A stretch of 64,000 nucleotides of DNA, taken from positions 20,132 through 84,131 of the forward strand of contig VYBN01000015.1 of NCBI GenBank assembly GCA_009844425.1, given 5' to 3'. Shown piece after piece: positions 35,067 through 43,664 of the stretch. The notes beneath the pieces are model-generated. The model made no database searches and had not been told where the DNA came from. It saw only the letters and a program-made list of their open reading frames with translations. Position 1 is the stretch's first letter. Each line of letters starts with the position of its first letter. The DNA is from Gammaproteobacteria bacterium (GTDB taxonomy: Bacteria > Pseudomonadota > Gammaproteobacteria > Steroidobacterales > Foliamicaceae). A program made the position numbers and the translations under genes.

Positions 35067-37760
35067 ATGCCAGACGACCCCGTACAACGCGCCAATCCCT
35101 TCCACGACAGCGACCCGCTGGAGACCCGCGAGTGGCTGGAGTCGATCGATTCCGTGCTGCGCTCGCACGGCCCCGAACGCGCGGCCTTTCTCCTCAGACG
35201 AATCACCGATCGCGCCCACCGTTCGGGCGCGCACATGGCCTATGCCGCCAACACCGCCTACCTCAACACGATAGACCGGGCCGACCAGCCCGAATACCCG
35301 GGCGACGTGGCGCTGGAGCGCCGGATCGAGAACTACATCCGCTGGAACGCGATGGCGATGGTGGTGCACGCCAACCGCAAGAGTTCCGAGTTCGGCGGGC
35401 ACATCGCCACCTACGCATCGGCGGCGACGCTCTACGAAGTGGGCTTTAACCATTTCTGGCGCGCGCCCACGAAGGAGAACCGCGGCGACCTCGTGTATTT
35501 CCAGGGGCACTCCTCTCCGGGCATCTATGCGCGCGCGTTCCTGGAAGACCGGCTGACCCACAAGCAACTCGCCCGGTTCCGCCAGGAGGTCGGCGGCGGC
35601 GGTCTCTCGTCCTATCCGCACCCCTGGCTGATGTCGGACTTCTGGCAGTTCCCGACCGTGTCCATGGGCCTGGGTGCGATGATGGCGATCTTCCAGGCGC
35701 GCTTCATGCGCTACCTGGAGCATCGCGGCCTCGCCGAGATGGGCGACCGCCGTGTCTGGTGCATGCTGGGCGACGGCGAAATGGACGAACCCGAATCCCT
35801 GGGCGCGATCACGGTCCCCGTGCGCGAGCGCCTGGACAATCTGATCTTCGTGGTCAACTGCAACCTGCAGCGCCTCGACGGACCGGTGCGCGGGAACGGC
35901 AAGATCATCCAGGAGCTGGAGGCGGCCTTCCTGGGCGCCGGCTGGAACGTGATCAAGTCGATCTGGGGTTCGCGCTGGGACCCGCTCTTGTCCCGCGACC
36001 ACAACGGCCTGCTGCGCCGGCGCATGGAAGAGTGTGTGGACGGCGAGTACCAGAACTGCAAGGCCCTGGGCGGCGAATACACCCGCGAGAAGTTCTTCGG
36101 CGCGATCGACGGTCTGAAAGACCAGGTGGCGCACATGTCCACCGAGGACATCGAGCTTTTGAACCGGGGCGGCCATGACCGCCTGAAGGTCTTCGCCGCC
36201 TACGAGCGCGCCATCCAGCAGAAGGGGCGGCCGACGGTGATCCTGGCCAAGACCGTCAAGGGGTTCGGCATGGGCGAGGGTGGCGAAAGCCGCATGACCG
36301 CCCACCAGGCCAAGAAGCTGGACCTGGACGCACTGCGCGAGTTTCGCGACCGCTTCAATATCCCCGTCACCGACGAGCAGTTGAAGAGCACCAGGATTCC
36401 TTTCCGGATGCCGGAGGAGGACAGCGAGGAGATTCGCTACCTGAAGGAGCGCCGTCGCCGTCTGGGCGGCTTCATGCCGCAGCGGGTAACGAAGGCGGCG
36501 CGGCTGAAGGCCCCGGCGCTGAGCAAGTTCAAGTCGGTCACCGGCGGTTCCGGCACGCGCTCCATTTCCACCACGATGGCGCTGGTCCGGCTCCTGCAGA
36601 TGCTTACGCGCGACAAGACCATCGGCAAGCACGTCGTGCCCATCGTGCCCGACGAGGCCCGCACCTTCGGCATGGAGGGCATGTTCAAGCAGCTCGGTAT
36701 CTACTCTTCGGTGGGCCAGCTCTATACGCCGCAGGACTCCGAGCAACTGATGGCCTACCGGGAGGACATCAAGGGCCAGATCCTGGAGGAGGGCATCAAC
36801 GAGGCCGGTTCGTTCTGCTCCTGGCTGGCGGCCGGCACGTCGTATTCGACCCACGGCCTGCCGATGATCCCGTTTTACATCTTCTACTCGATGTTCGGCT
36901 TCCAGCGGATCGGCGACTTCATCTGGGCCGGCGGCGATTCGCAGGCGCGCGGCTTTTTGATCGGCGGCACCTCGGGACGCACGACGCTGGCCGGCGAGGG
37001 CCTGCAGCACCAGGACGGCCACAGCCATCTGGCGGCCTCCACGGTGCCGAACTGCCTCAGTTACGACCCCGCCTACGCCTACGAACTGGCCGTGATCGTC
37101 CAGGACGGGCTCAGGCGCATGTTCGAGAAGCAGGAGAACGTCTTCTACTACATCACCACGATGAACGACAACTACCGCCAGCCGCCGATGCGCAGGGGTT
37201 GGCGCGAGGGCATCCTCAAGGGCATCTACCGGCTGCCGGGCGACGGGGAGGGCGCCGAAGACGCCGAGCGGGTGCAGTTGTTCGGATCCGGCGCGATACT
37301 CAACGAGACGATTGGCGCAGCGGACCTGCTGCGCACGGAGTACGGCGTCGAGGCCGACGTCTGGTCGGTCACCAGCTACAACCAGTTGCGCCGCGACGGC
37401 ATGGCCTGCGAGCGTTACAACCGCATGAATCCCGGCGAGGAGCCGCGCCGCCCGTACCTGGCTGAAGCGCTGGGCGACGCCACGGGGCCGTTCATCGCGG
37501 CCAGCGACTACATGGCGGCGCTGCCGGATTCGATACGGCAATGGGTGCCGGGGACGTTCATCACGCTGGGCACCGACGGCTTCGGCCGCAGCGACGGCCG
37601 CGCGGCGCTCCGGAACCACTTCGAGGTGGATTCGCGCTACATCGCGGCGGCAGCGCTGTCGGCGCTGGCGGCGGAAGAACGGATCGATCCGGGCAAGGTG
37701 TCCGAGGCGATGACGAAATGGGACATCGATCCCGCGAAGGCCGATCCCGTCACGCTCTGA
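35067..37760 (+). CDS. aceE: Pyruvate dehydrogenase E1 (homodimeric)
   Basis: The 897-residue thiamine-diphosphate decarboxylase of the pyruvate dehydrogenase complex. It opens with NPFHDSDPLETREWLESIDS. The ThDP/Mg motif is GDGEMDEPESLGAI ... NLIFVVNCNLQRLDG; GHSSPG and the C-terminal FGRSDGRAALRNHFEVD are typical of the single-chain E1 of gammaproteobacteria. It is followed 13 bases later by aceF and then lpdA, so the operon encodes E1-E2-E3. No pdhR regulator is seen upstream. Confidence 0.96.
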   Translation: MPDDPVQRANPFHDSDPLETREWLESIDSVLRSHGPERAAFLLRRITDRAHRSGAHMAYAANTAYLNTIDRADQPEYPGDVALERRIENYIRWNAMAMVVHANRKSSEFGGHIATYASAATLYEVGFNHFWRAPTKENRGDLVYFQGHSSPGIYARAFLEDRLTHKQLARFRQEVGGGGLSSYPHPWLMSDFWQFPTVSMGLGAMMAIFQARFMRYLEHRGLAEMGDRRVWCMLGDGEMDEPESLGAITVPVRERLDNLIFVVNCNLQRLDGPVRGNGKIIQELEAAFLGAGWNVIKSIWGSRWDPLLSRDHNGLLRRRMEECVDGEYQNCKALGGEYTREKFFGAIDGLKDQVAHMSTEDIELLNRGGHDRLKVFAAYERAIQQKGRPTVILAKTVKGFGMGEGGESRMTAHQAKKLDLDALREFRDRFNIPVTDEQLKSTRIPFRMPEEDSEEIRYLKERRRRLGGFMPQRVTKAARLKAPALSKFKSVTGGSGTRSISTTMALVRLLQMLTRDKTIGKHVVPIVPDEARTFGMEGMFKQLGIYSSVGQLYTPQDSEQLMAYREDIKGQILEEGINEAGSFCSWLAAGTSYSTHGLPMIPFYIFYSMFGFQRIGDFIWAGGDSQARGFLIGGTSGRTTLAGEGLQHQDGHSHLAASTVPNCLSYDPAYAYELAVIVQDGLRRMFEKQENVFYYITTMNDNYRQPPMRRGWREGILKGIYRLPGDGEGAEDAERVQLFGSGAILNETIGAADLLRTEYGVEADVWSVTSYNQLRRDGMACERYNRMNPGEEPRRPYLAEALGDATGPFIAASDYMAALPDSIRQWVPGTFITLGTDGFGRSDGRAALRNHFEVDSRYIAAAALSALAAEERIDPGKVSEAMTKWDIDPAKADPVTL

Positions 37761-37773
37761 TTTCCCCGGAAAC

Positions 37774-39117
37774 ATGCCCGAAGTTACCCAAGTTCGCGTG
37801 CCCGGCCTGGGCGAGTTCACCGATGTGGAAGTCGTCGAGGTCGCGGTGGCCGCCGGCGAGGAGGTCGCGGCCAACGACCCGCTGATCACGCTGGAAACGG
37901 AAAAGGCGGCAATGGACGTGCCCGCGCCGTTCGACGGGCGCGTGGTGAGCCTGAAGGTTGGGGTGGGCGATACGGTCAATGAGGGCGACGTGATCGCCGA
38001 GCTGGAAGGCGAGGCCCCGGCGTCGGCGGAACCGGACGAAACGGCGCCGGCGGCCGCCGATGCGCCCGCCGCGGCTCCTTCCGCGCAGGCTGCGCCTGCT
38101 CCCCAGGCCACGGTTGCACCGTCCGCACCAGCGGCGGCCCAGCAGTTGCCTTCCGCGCCCGGGACCCTGCCGCCCATCGACGAGGAGGGATTTTCCAGGG
38201 CGCACGCCTCACCCGCGGTGCGCAAGTTCGCCCGCGAGTTGGGCGTGAACCTGGCCGCGGTCACGGGATCGGGTGTCAAGGGCCGGATCCGGAAGGCCGA
38301 CGTCAAGGCCTGGGTCAAGCTGGCGCTGGAGCAGGGCGCGCCCGGCGCCGGGTTGCCGCAGGTGCCCGAAGTCGATTTTTCCGCGCACGGAGAGATCGAA
38401 ATCGTCCCGCTGGGCCGAGTCCAAAAGATTTCGGGGCCGCGGCTCTGGGCGAACTGGGTGAACGTTCCGCACGTGACCCAGCACGACGAGGCCGACATCA
38501 CCGACGTCGACGCGCGGCGCAAGGCGCTGAAGGCCGAACTGGCCGCCGCCGGCGTGCGCCTGACGTTGCTAGCCTTCGTGGCGCGCGCCACCGTGCTGTG
38601 CCTGAAGGAGTTCCCGACGGTGAACGCGTCGCTGACCGAGGGCGGCGCGGCGCTGGCGCTGAAGAAGTTCGTTCACCTGGGCTTCGCCGCCGACACCGAG
38701 CGCGGCCTGCTGGTTCCGGTGATCCGCGACGCCGACAGGCTCGACATCGCCGGTCTGGCGCGGGCCTTCCAGGAGCTTTCCGGCAAGGCCCGCGACGGAA
38801 AGCTGGCGCCGGACGAGATGCAGGGCGGCTCGTTCACGATTTCCAGCCTGGGCGGGATCGGCGGCACCGCGTTCACGCCGATCATCAACGCGCCGGAAGT
38901 GGCGATCCTGGGCGTATCGCGGGCCCGCATGATGCCCGTGTTCGGCGACATCGGTTTTCGCCCGCGGCTGATGGCGCCGTTGTCGCTGTCCTACGACCAC
39001 CGCGTGATCGACGGCGCCACGGCGGTGCGGTTCACGACCCGCCTGTGCGCACTGCTGGCCGACGCGGACCGGCTGCTCGCCCCCGTTGACGACGACGAAG
39101 CGGAGAACGACGAGTGA
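37774..39117 (+). CDS. aceF: Dihydrolipoamide acetyltransferase (PDH E2)
   Basis: The 447-residue E2 core. It has a single lipoyl domain (lipoylated Lys in LETEKAAMDVP, near residue 45), a long Ala/Pro linker (about 85-135), a peripheral subunit-binding domain (SPAVRKFARELGVNL, about 148-162) and the catalytic domain ending with SYDHRVIDGATAVRF (active-site His and Asp). E. coli AceF has three lipoyl domains; one is the minimum. The stop overlaps the lpdA GTG (GTGA). Confidence 0.95.
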   Translation: MPEVTQVRVPGLGEFTDVEVVEVAVAAGEEVAANDPLITLETEKAAMDVPAPFDGRVVSLKVGVGDTVNEGDVIAELEGEAPASAEPDETAPAAADAPAAAPSAQAAPAPQATVAPSAPAAAQQLPSAPGTLPPIDEEGFSRAHASPAVRKFARELGVNLAAVTGSGVKGRIRKADVKAWVKLALEQGAPGAGLPQVPEVDFSAHGEIEIVPLGRVQKISGPRLWANWVNVPHVTQHDEADITDVDARRKALKAELAAAGVRLTLLAFVARATVLCLKEFPTVNASLTEGGAALALKKFVHLGFAADTERGLLVPVIRDADRLDIAGLARAFQELSGKARDGKLAPDEMQGGSFTISSLGGIGGTAFTPIINAPEVAILGVSRARMMPVFGDIGFRPRLMAPLSLSYDHRVIDGATAVRFTTRLCALLADADRLLAPVDDDEAENDE

Positions 39118-40532
39118 AGACGCAACTGGCGGTGTTGGGCTCCGGGCCCGGAGGTTACACGGCGGCTTTTCGGGCCGCCGATCTGGGTATGGAAGTCACG
39201 CTCGTCGAGCGCTATCCCACACTGGGCGGAGTGTGCCTGAACGTCGGCTGCATTCCGTCGAAGGCGCTGCTGCACCTGGCGCGGGTCATGGACGAGGCCG
39301 AGCATGTAGCGGAAGCGGGCATCCGCTATGCCGCTCCGACGCTGGAGCCGGCCGAGACGCGCGCCTGGGTCGAGGGCGTGGTTGGCCGCCTGACCGGCGG
39401 TCTGGCAGGCATGGCGAAGAAGCGCAAGGTGACGGTGCTCGAGGGCACGGGGCGGTTTGCGGGGCCGAAAGAGCTGGCCGTGGAAACGGCCGACGGCATT
39501 GAAGCGCTGGAATTCGAGCAGTGCATCATTGCCGCCGGATCGCAAAGCCGGCCGCTGCCCAACCTGCCCGACGACCCGCGGATCATGGATTCGACCGACG
39601 CGCTGCTGCTGGACGACATTCCCCAGCGCCTGCTGGTGATCGGCGGCGGGATCATCGGCCTGGAAATGGCCACCGTGTATGCGGCGCTGGGGAGCGAGAT
39701 CACGGTGGTGGAGGCGTTGGATCGGCTGATGCCGGGGCCGGACGCCGATCTGCTCAAGCCGCTGGAGCGGCGCATCCGCAAGCAGTACGCGGCGATCCAT
39801 ACGGGTGTGATGGTGGCGTCGGCGAAAGCCACATCCGATGGCATCGCGGTTGAATTCGAGGGCGGGACGCCCTCGCTCCCAGGGGACGTCTTCGACCGGG
39901 TGCTGGTGTCCGTGGGCCGCGTTCCCAACGGCGCCAGTATCGATGCGGAGAAAGCCGGCGTGACCGTAAACGAGCACGGCTTCATCCCGGCGGACAAGCA
40001 GCTTCGAACCAATCAGTCCCACATCTTCGCGATCGGCGACATCATCGGCCACCCGATGCTCGCCCACAAGGCCACCCACGAAGGGAAGGTCGCTGCCGAA
40101 GCCGCGTCCGGCATGAAAGTCGCGTTCGACGCCCGCGTGGTGCCGTCAGTGGCCTACACCGATCCGGAAGTCGCCTGGGTGGGCTTGACCGAAGCCGAGG
40201 CGAAAGAGCGGGGCGTGGACTACGGCAAGGGCGCCTTCCCCTGGGCCGCCAGCGGCCGCGCCATCTCCATGCAGCGCTCCGAAGGCATGACCAAGCTGCT
40301 GTTCGACGCGAAAGACGGACGCATCATCGGCGGCGGCATCGTGGGCGTGAACGCCGGCGACCTCATATCCGAGGTGGCCCACGCGATCGAAATGGGGTCC
40401 GAAGCCGAGGATCTGGCGCTGACCATCCACCCGCACCCCACGCTGTCCGAGTCCGTCGGCATGGCCGCCGAGGCCTATCTCGGCACCATCACCGACCTCT
40501 ACCTCCCCCGCCGTCCGCCGAAAAAAGCTTAG
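39114..40532 (+). CDS. lpdA: Dihydrolipoamide dehydrogenase (E3)
   Basis: The 472-residue flavoprotein that reoxidises lipoamide. FAD motif GSGPGGYTAAFRAADLG; redox disulfide GGVCLNVGCIPSKALLH (Cys-x4-Cys); NAD motif GGGIIGLEMATVYAALG; active-site HPHPTLSESV. It starts with GTG in the GTGA overlap with aceF. Near residue 250 a half-unit of the dispersed repeat is read in frame and encodes GGTPSLPG, in a surface loop just before the VSVGR strand. The frame is undisturbed, so the protein is probably active. Confidence 0.95.
   Translation: MKTQLAVLGSGPGGYTAAFRAADLGMEVTLVERYPTLGGVCLNVGCIPSKALLHLARVMDEAEHVAEAGIRYAAPTLEPAETRAWVEGVVGRLTGGLAGMAKKRKVTVLEGTGRFAGPKELAVETADGIEALEFEQCIIAAGSQSRPLPNLPDDPRIMDSTDALLLDDIPQRLLVIGGGIIGLEMATVYAALGSEITVVEALDRLMPGPDADLLKPLERRIRKQYAAIHTGVMVASAKATSDGIAVEFEGGTPSLPGDVFDRVLVSVGRVPNGASIDAEKAGVTVNEHGFIPADKQLRTNQSHIFAIGDIIGHPMLAHKATHEGKVAAEAASGMKVAFDARVVPSVAYTDPEVAWVGLTEAEAKERGVDYGKGAFPWAASGRAISMQRSEGMTKLLFDAKDGRIIGGGIVGVNAGDLISEVAHAIEMGSEAEDLALTIHPHPTLSESVGMAAEAYLGTITDLYLPRRPPKKA
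39858..39883. repeat. Half-unit repeat copy E inside lpdA
   Basis: GAGGGCGGGACGCCCTC followed by GCTCCCAGG matches the right half of the dispersed element exactly. It lies in the coding sequence of lpdA and is translated. Confidence 0.85.
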
Positions 40533-40555
40533 CCAGCTTGTTGCCAGGCCCTGCG

Positions 40556-40661
40556 GTCTTTGTCTCACCCCTCTTGGGGGGAGACGCATGAACCCATCCC
40601 TGGGGCTCGGCGGCGACTCCTGTCGCCGACGCTCCCCCCAAGAGGGGTGAGGCAAAGACCT
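40556..40661. repeat. 106-bp inverted repeat between converging operons
   Basis: Arms of 29 bases (40556-40584 and 40633-40661) are complementary with one mismatch. Between them a second perfect hairpin, CGGCGAC-TCCT-GTCGCCG (40612-40629), forms the centre. It lies between the lpdA stop (plus) and the anti-sigma stop (minus), so it could be a bidirectional terminator; its size and nested form also fit a small non-autonomous mobile element. No target-site duplication was evident. Confidence 0.8.
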
Positions 40662-40683
40662 TAAGTCGTGAGCGCTGTGCGGG

Positions 40684-41067
40684 CTAGTCCGCCAGCCAGC
40701 GAAGCAGCGGAAATATGATGACCGCAAGCGCCGCGCCCGTAAGGAACGTGATCGAACGCACGGCCGTGTTCACCAAATCGCCGGTCAGCGTCACGGCCTG
40801 ATCCATCCGGCCACCCAGGCCGTCCAGCAGATTCGGGGCCACGCCGCTCCATGCGGCGAGCAACTCCCACAAGGCGGGCACGCCGAACACGCACGCCATC
40901 AGCGCGGCGCTTCCCAGCACCCACCAACGCATCCGCTCCCGGCGGTGGATCTGCGTCATGACTCCCGCGACGAATTGTTCATCCGATTCCGGCGGTGTTT
41001 CGGCCGCGGAGAACAGCGCCGCCATCTCGCGGTCGATCTCCCTGCCGGTGTCAGGCTCGTTCATCAA
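40684..41067 (-). CDS. Probable anti-sigma factor (membrane)
   Basis: A 127-residue protein with a soluble acidic N-terminus (about 1-45, with MAALFSAAETPPESDEQFV) and two hydrophobic segments (about 50-72 and 103-122). It overlaps the end of the ECF sigma gene by 17 bases, the usual arrangement of a membrane anti-sigma factor. No zinc-binding ZAS motif is visible. The role is inferred from position and topology. Confidence 0.6.
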   Translation of the reverse strand: MMNEPDTGREIDREMAALFSAAETPPESDEQFVAGVMTQIHRRERMRWWVLGSAALMACVFGVPALWELLAAWSGVAPNLLDGLGGRMDQAVTLTGDLVNTAVRSITFLTGAALAVIIFPLLRWLAD

Positions 41068-41587
41068 GTCTCTCCCTTACTTTCTTGTTGCCTCGCTGGA
41101 TCAGCGACTTCACCGTGCCCAGCGCCAGGCCGGTCAACTCGCTCACCTCGCCGTGCGAGTAACCGTAAGCATAATTCAGGACCACGACCGCGCGCTCGCG
41201 CTCGGAGAGAATCGAGAGCACGCGCTCCAGTTCGATGGCGTGTTCGGGATGAGTTGCAGTCGCCATGCTTCCATGCACGTCCTGCTCCGCCGCCAGCCCC
41301 TCCGCCAGCCGTTGGCGTTTCTGCGCCCGGCGACGGCTCTGCAGGAACTCGTTGTAGGCGATCTTCATGAGCCAGGAGGAAAAGCGGGCCGCGTCCTTGA
41401 GATCGCCGAGCCGCGTCCAGGCGCGCACGAAGGCCTCCTGCGCCAGGTCGTCCGCCTCGGCATGATCGCCGCACAGATGGCGCAGCCAGCCCCGCACCTT
41501 GCCCTGATGCCGTGCGACCAGTTCGCCGTACGCCGCGTGGTCGCCGGCTCGCGCCCGCAGCACGCACTGCCGGTCGCTTTCCTGCAT
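41051..41587 (-). CDS. ECF sigma factor (RpoE-like)
   Basis: A 178-residue group 4 sigma factor. Region 2 contains YGELVARHQGKVRGWLRHLCG and AEADDLAQEAFVRAWTRL (core binding and -10 recognition); region 4 contains LSERERAVVVLNYAYGYSHG and ALGTVKSLIQRGNKKVRERL (-35 helix-turn-helix). It is the middle gene of DUF6249-sigma-anti-sigma. Regulon and inducing signal are unknown. Confidence 0.88.
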   Translation of the reverse strand: MQESDRQCVLRARAGDHAAYGELVARHQGKVRGWLRHLCGDHAEADDLAQEAFVRAWTRLGDLKDAARFSSWLMKIAYNEFLQSRRRAQKRQRLAEGLAAEQDVHGSMATATHPEHAIELERVLSILSERERAVVVLNYAYGYSHGEVSELTGLALGTVKSLIQRGNKKVRERLDERA

Positions 41588-41605
41588 GACACGCTCCGCG
41601 CAGGA

Positions 41606-41998
41606 TTACTTGTTGTGGCGCGTCCGCAATATCCACAACGCAGTCAGCGCCAATCCGATCAAAAACGGAATGGATCCGATGCCCATCAGCGGCCCCACGG
41701 CGTCGTCTTCTCCGACAAGGACGCCAAATGCGCCGATGCCCAGGCCCACCGCTGTCAGGACAACGCCGCGGCGCAGGTCCTGGTCCTTCTTGGGCCGGCT
41801 TTTCGGGCTGCTGATTGTCTCCAGGAACTCGGTGGGCAGTTCCTGGCCCTTTTCGATCGCTATCCGGATCGTTTCCTGCACTTCGCGTCGTCTGCGAAAC
41901 CTGAAGTAGGTGATCAACGCAATCGTCCCGCCGATTACCAGCATGGTTACGGTGGGGACCACAATCGGAATCATCAGGGCGAGGTCTCCGCTATTCAT
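41606..41998 (-). CDS. DUF6249-like membrane protein
   Basis: A 130-residue protein with one N-terminal hydrophobic segment (about 9-31), a charged middle (RFRRRREVQETIRIAIEKGQ) and two C-terminal hydrophobic segments (about 78-95 and 103-124). This matches the small DUF6249 proteins often placed before ECF sigma genes. GGGAGGAG upstream supports the ATG. It is probably first in the operon and may be a sensor or a target of the sigma factor; this is inference. Confidence 0.65.
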   Translation of the reverse strand: MNSGDLALMIPIVVPTVTMLVIGGTIALITYFRFRRRREVQETIRIAIEKGQELPTEFLETISSPKSRPKKDQDLRRGVVLTAVGLGIGAFGVLVGEDDAVGPLMGIGSIPFLIGLALTALWILRTRHNK

Positions 41999-42015
41999 AC
42001 GCTCCTCCCGGGTTC

Positions 42016-42027
42016 ATGAACGTTCAT
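42016..42027. promoter_or_regulatory. Palindrome upstream of the sigma operon
   Basis: ATGAACGTTCAT is a perfect 12-bp palindrome 17 bases before the first gene of the sigma operon, overlapping a second palindrome TTCATGAA (42013-42020). Position suits an operator or an overlapping promoter element. No binding protein is identified. Confidence 0.35.
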
Positions 42028-42100
42028 AGAGTAGAGATGCTATTACGGTAGCGTTTGGATGCGCGGGATTCAGAGACATTACGTCCTGCACTGGAACCGT

Positions 42101-42138
42101 GAGGGCGGGACGCCGCGAGGGACATGCCCTCGCTCCCC
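42101..42138. repeat. Palindromic repeat copy F (diverged)
   Basis: GAGGGCGGGACGCC is followed by GCGAGGGACAT and then GCCCTCGCTCCCC. It is a rearranged copy between the DUF6249 and DoxX genes. Confidence 0.7.
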
Positions 42139-42161
42139 AAGGGCGCGGCCCCGTTACCGGG

Positions 42162-42788
42162 TTATTGTCCGCGGCGGCGCCAGGCCTGGGCGATGTAGTG
42201 ATCGAGGCTGACGTGGCGGCCGCCGCCCAGGTAGAACAGGGCCAGCAGCATCACGAAGTAGGTCACGCCCAGCACCACGCCGTTGTTCAGGATGACGATG
42301 CTGCCGAATTCCGTAAACCAGCCTCTATCGTCGTGCAGAACCTCACCCTGCTCGCGCAGGATGCGCCTCGCCTCGCTCAGCCGTTCACGCGCGGCATCGA
42401 TGTCTTCACTTGGGAAGGGACTGCGCGGGTCGGCCGTGATCTGCCAGCCGTTCTGCCAGTGCACGGTCGTGACGGCCATGGCCATCACGAACATCAGCGG
42501 GATACACGCGAGACGGGTGGCCAGACCCAGCAGAAGGGCGATCGCGCCGACGACCTCGGCCGCACAGGCCAGAAAGGCCATCAGTTCGGGCAGCGGATAG
42601 CCCAGCCGGTCGAAAAACCGGGCCGTGAATTCCAGCCCCCGTTCAGGGTGCCATTTGTTGGTTCCGGCCACCCAGAACACGGGCACGAGGTACAAACGGA
42701 TCGCCAGAGGCGCCAGCCAGTCCACGGTGTGCAGGCGCTTCATCCCGCCGCACCCGAACCGGACAAGAGAGTTCAGCCAATTCTTCAT
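42162..42788 (-). CDS. DoxX-family membrane protein
   Basis: A 208-residue protein with RLYLVPVFWVAGTNKWHPE and ELMAFLACAAEVVGAIALLLG, both typical of DoxX, plus two more hydrophobic segments. An ~50-residue charged insertion (SEDIDAARERLSEARRILRE) sits between helices 3 and 4. ATG at 42788 puts the first helix at the normal distance. DoxX proteins occur in thiol/quinone redox systems, and HvfD of the HvfABCD set is also DoxX-type; the hvfB-hvfC pair lies 2.8 kb away on the same strand. That link is only a suggestion. Confidence 0.75.
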   Translation of the reverse strand: MKNWLNSLVRFGCGGMKRLHTVDWLAPLAIRLYLVPVFWVAGTNKWHPERGLEFTARFFDRLGYPLPELMAFLACAAEVVGAIALLLGLATRLACIPLMFVMAMAVTTVHWQNGWQITADPRSPFPSEDIDAARERLSEARRILREQGEVLHDDRGWFTEFGSIVILNNGVVLGVTYFVMLLALFYLGGGRHVSLDHYIAQAWRRRGQ

Positions 42789-42949
42789 GACCCGGCAGAT
42801 TATCACGTACCTCCGGTTTCCGTTCATGATCACGAAATGTCGATGCTCTCGCTCCTTTTTCCGGTATTTTCGCGGGGGAAAAGTGCGATAGCCTCGTGAG
42901 GCTTGATTTTGCAAAGTTGGGGAAGTAGCATGGCGACCCATAATTAATG

Positions 42950-42965
42950 ATATGGGAACCCATAT
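42950..42965. promoter_or_regulatory. Probable VapB operator
   Basis: ATATGGGAACCCATAT is an inverted repeat with 7-bp arms and a two-base centre. It overlaps the presumed ribosome-binding region and start of vapB, where VapB-VapC complexes commonly bind to repress their own operon. Confidence 0.5.
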
Positions 42966-43210
42966 TGAAGACTACGATCGAGATTTCCGATGATTTGGCC
43001 CGGACCGCCAAAGCGCATGCGGCGCGAGAGAACATCACGCTACGCGCGCTGATCGAGCGCGGCCTGCGATTAGTGTTGCGTGCGGACCGTAAGGAAGAGC
43101 GTTTCCGTTTGCGGGACGCCAGCGTTGCCGGCAACGGACTCAAGGCGCCATACAGTGATTCTGACTGGGCGCGAATTCGTGAGTCGATCTATGAAGGTCG
43201 TGGGAATTGA
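42965..43210 (+). CDS. vapB: VapB-type antitoxin
   Basis: An 81-residue antitoxin. The N-terminus KTTIEISDDLARTAKAHAAR, followed by ITLRALIERGLRLVLR, is a ribbon-helix-helix DNA-binding domain; the C-terminus (APYSDSDWARIRESIYEGRG) should neutralise the toxin. TTG at 42965 matches the family start (L/M-K-T-T-I); an in-frame ATG at 42947 would add six residues and run through the palindrome. Its stop overlaps the toxin start (TTGA). Confidence 0.8.
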   Translation: MKTTIEISDDLARTAKAHAARENITLRALIERGLRLVLRADRKEERFRLRDASVAGNGLKAPYSDSDWARIRESIYEGRGN

Positions 43211-43641
43211 TTGCGACGGATACCAATATCCTCGTGTATGCCCACCGTGCCGATTCCCAGTGGCACGATCGCGCGAAGTCCCGGATTGAGGATCTGGCGC
43301 ATGGCCGCATCAGTTGGGGCTTGCCTTGGCCCTGTATCCACGAGTTTGTGGCTCTCGCCACGCATCCGCGCATATACGACCCGGCTTCAGCGCTGTCGCA
43401 AGCCATCGATCAGGTAGGCGCGTGGCTTGAGTCTCCGGCAGCCGTGCTGCTCGGTGAAACCGGTGAGCATTGGCAAGTCCTCACCGGGTTACTGCAAGAG
43501 GGTAGGGTGACGGGATCACTCGTTCATGATGCACGTGTTGCAGCGATCTGCATTGCCCACGGCGTGACGGAATTGTGGACGGCTGACCGTGACTTCAGCC
43601 GCTTTCCCGGGCTTGCTGTTCGTAACCCCTTGCAAGGCTAG
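43207..43641 (+). CDS. vapC: PIN-domain toxin VapC
   Basis: A 144-residue PIN-domain ribonuclease. The acidic residues fall in TDTNILVYAHR (Asp5), the central CIHEFVAL (Glu), LVHDARVAAICIAHG (Asp) and LWTADRDFSRF (Asp). This spacing is complete, so the toxin should be active; family members cut tRNA or rRNA. The TTG start overlaps the antitoxin stop. Unlike the decayed pair at 12942-13286, both genes are intact. Confidence 0.85.
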   Translation: MIATDTNILVYAHRADSQWHDRAKSRIEDLAHGRISWGLPWPCIHEFVALATHPRIYDPASALSQAIDQVGAWLESPAAVLLGETGEHWQVLTGLLQEGRVTGSLVHDARVAAICIAHGVTELWTADRDFSRFPGLAVRNPLQG

Positions 43642-43664
43642 TCCCTGTTCCGCTTCATTCGTTA

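Noticed and set aside
35016..38591. A 1,191-codon open frame on the minus strand
   Set aside because: It lies antisense to aceE and aceF, whose protein motifs are unmistakable. Long antisense frames are expected in GC-rich coding DNA.
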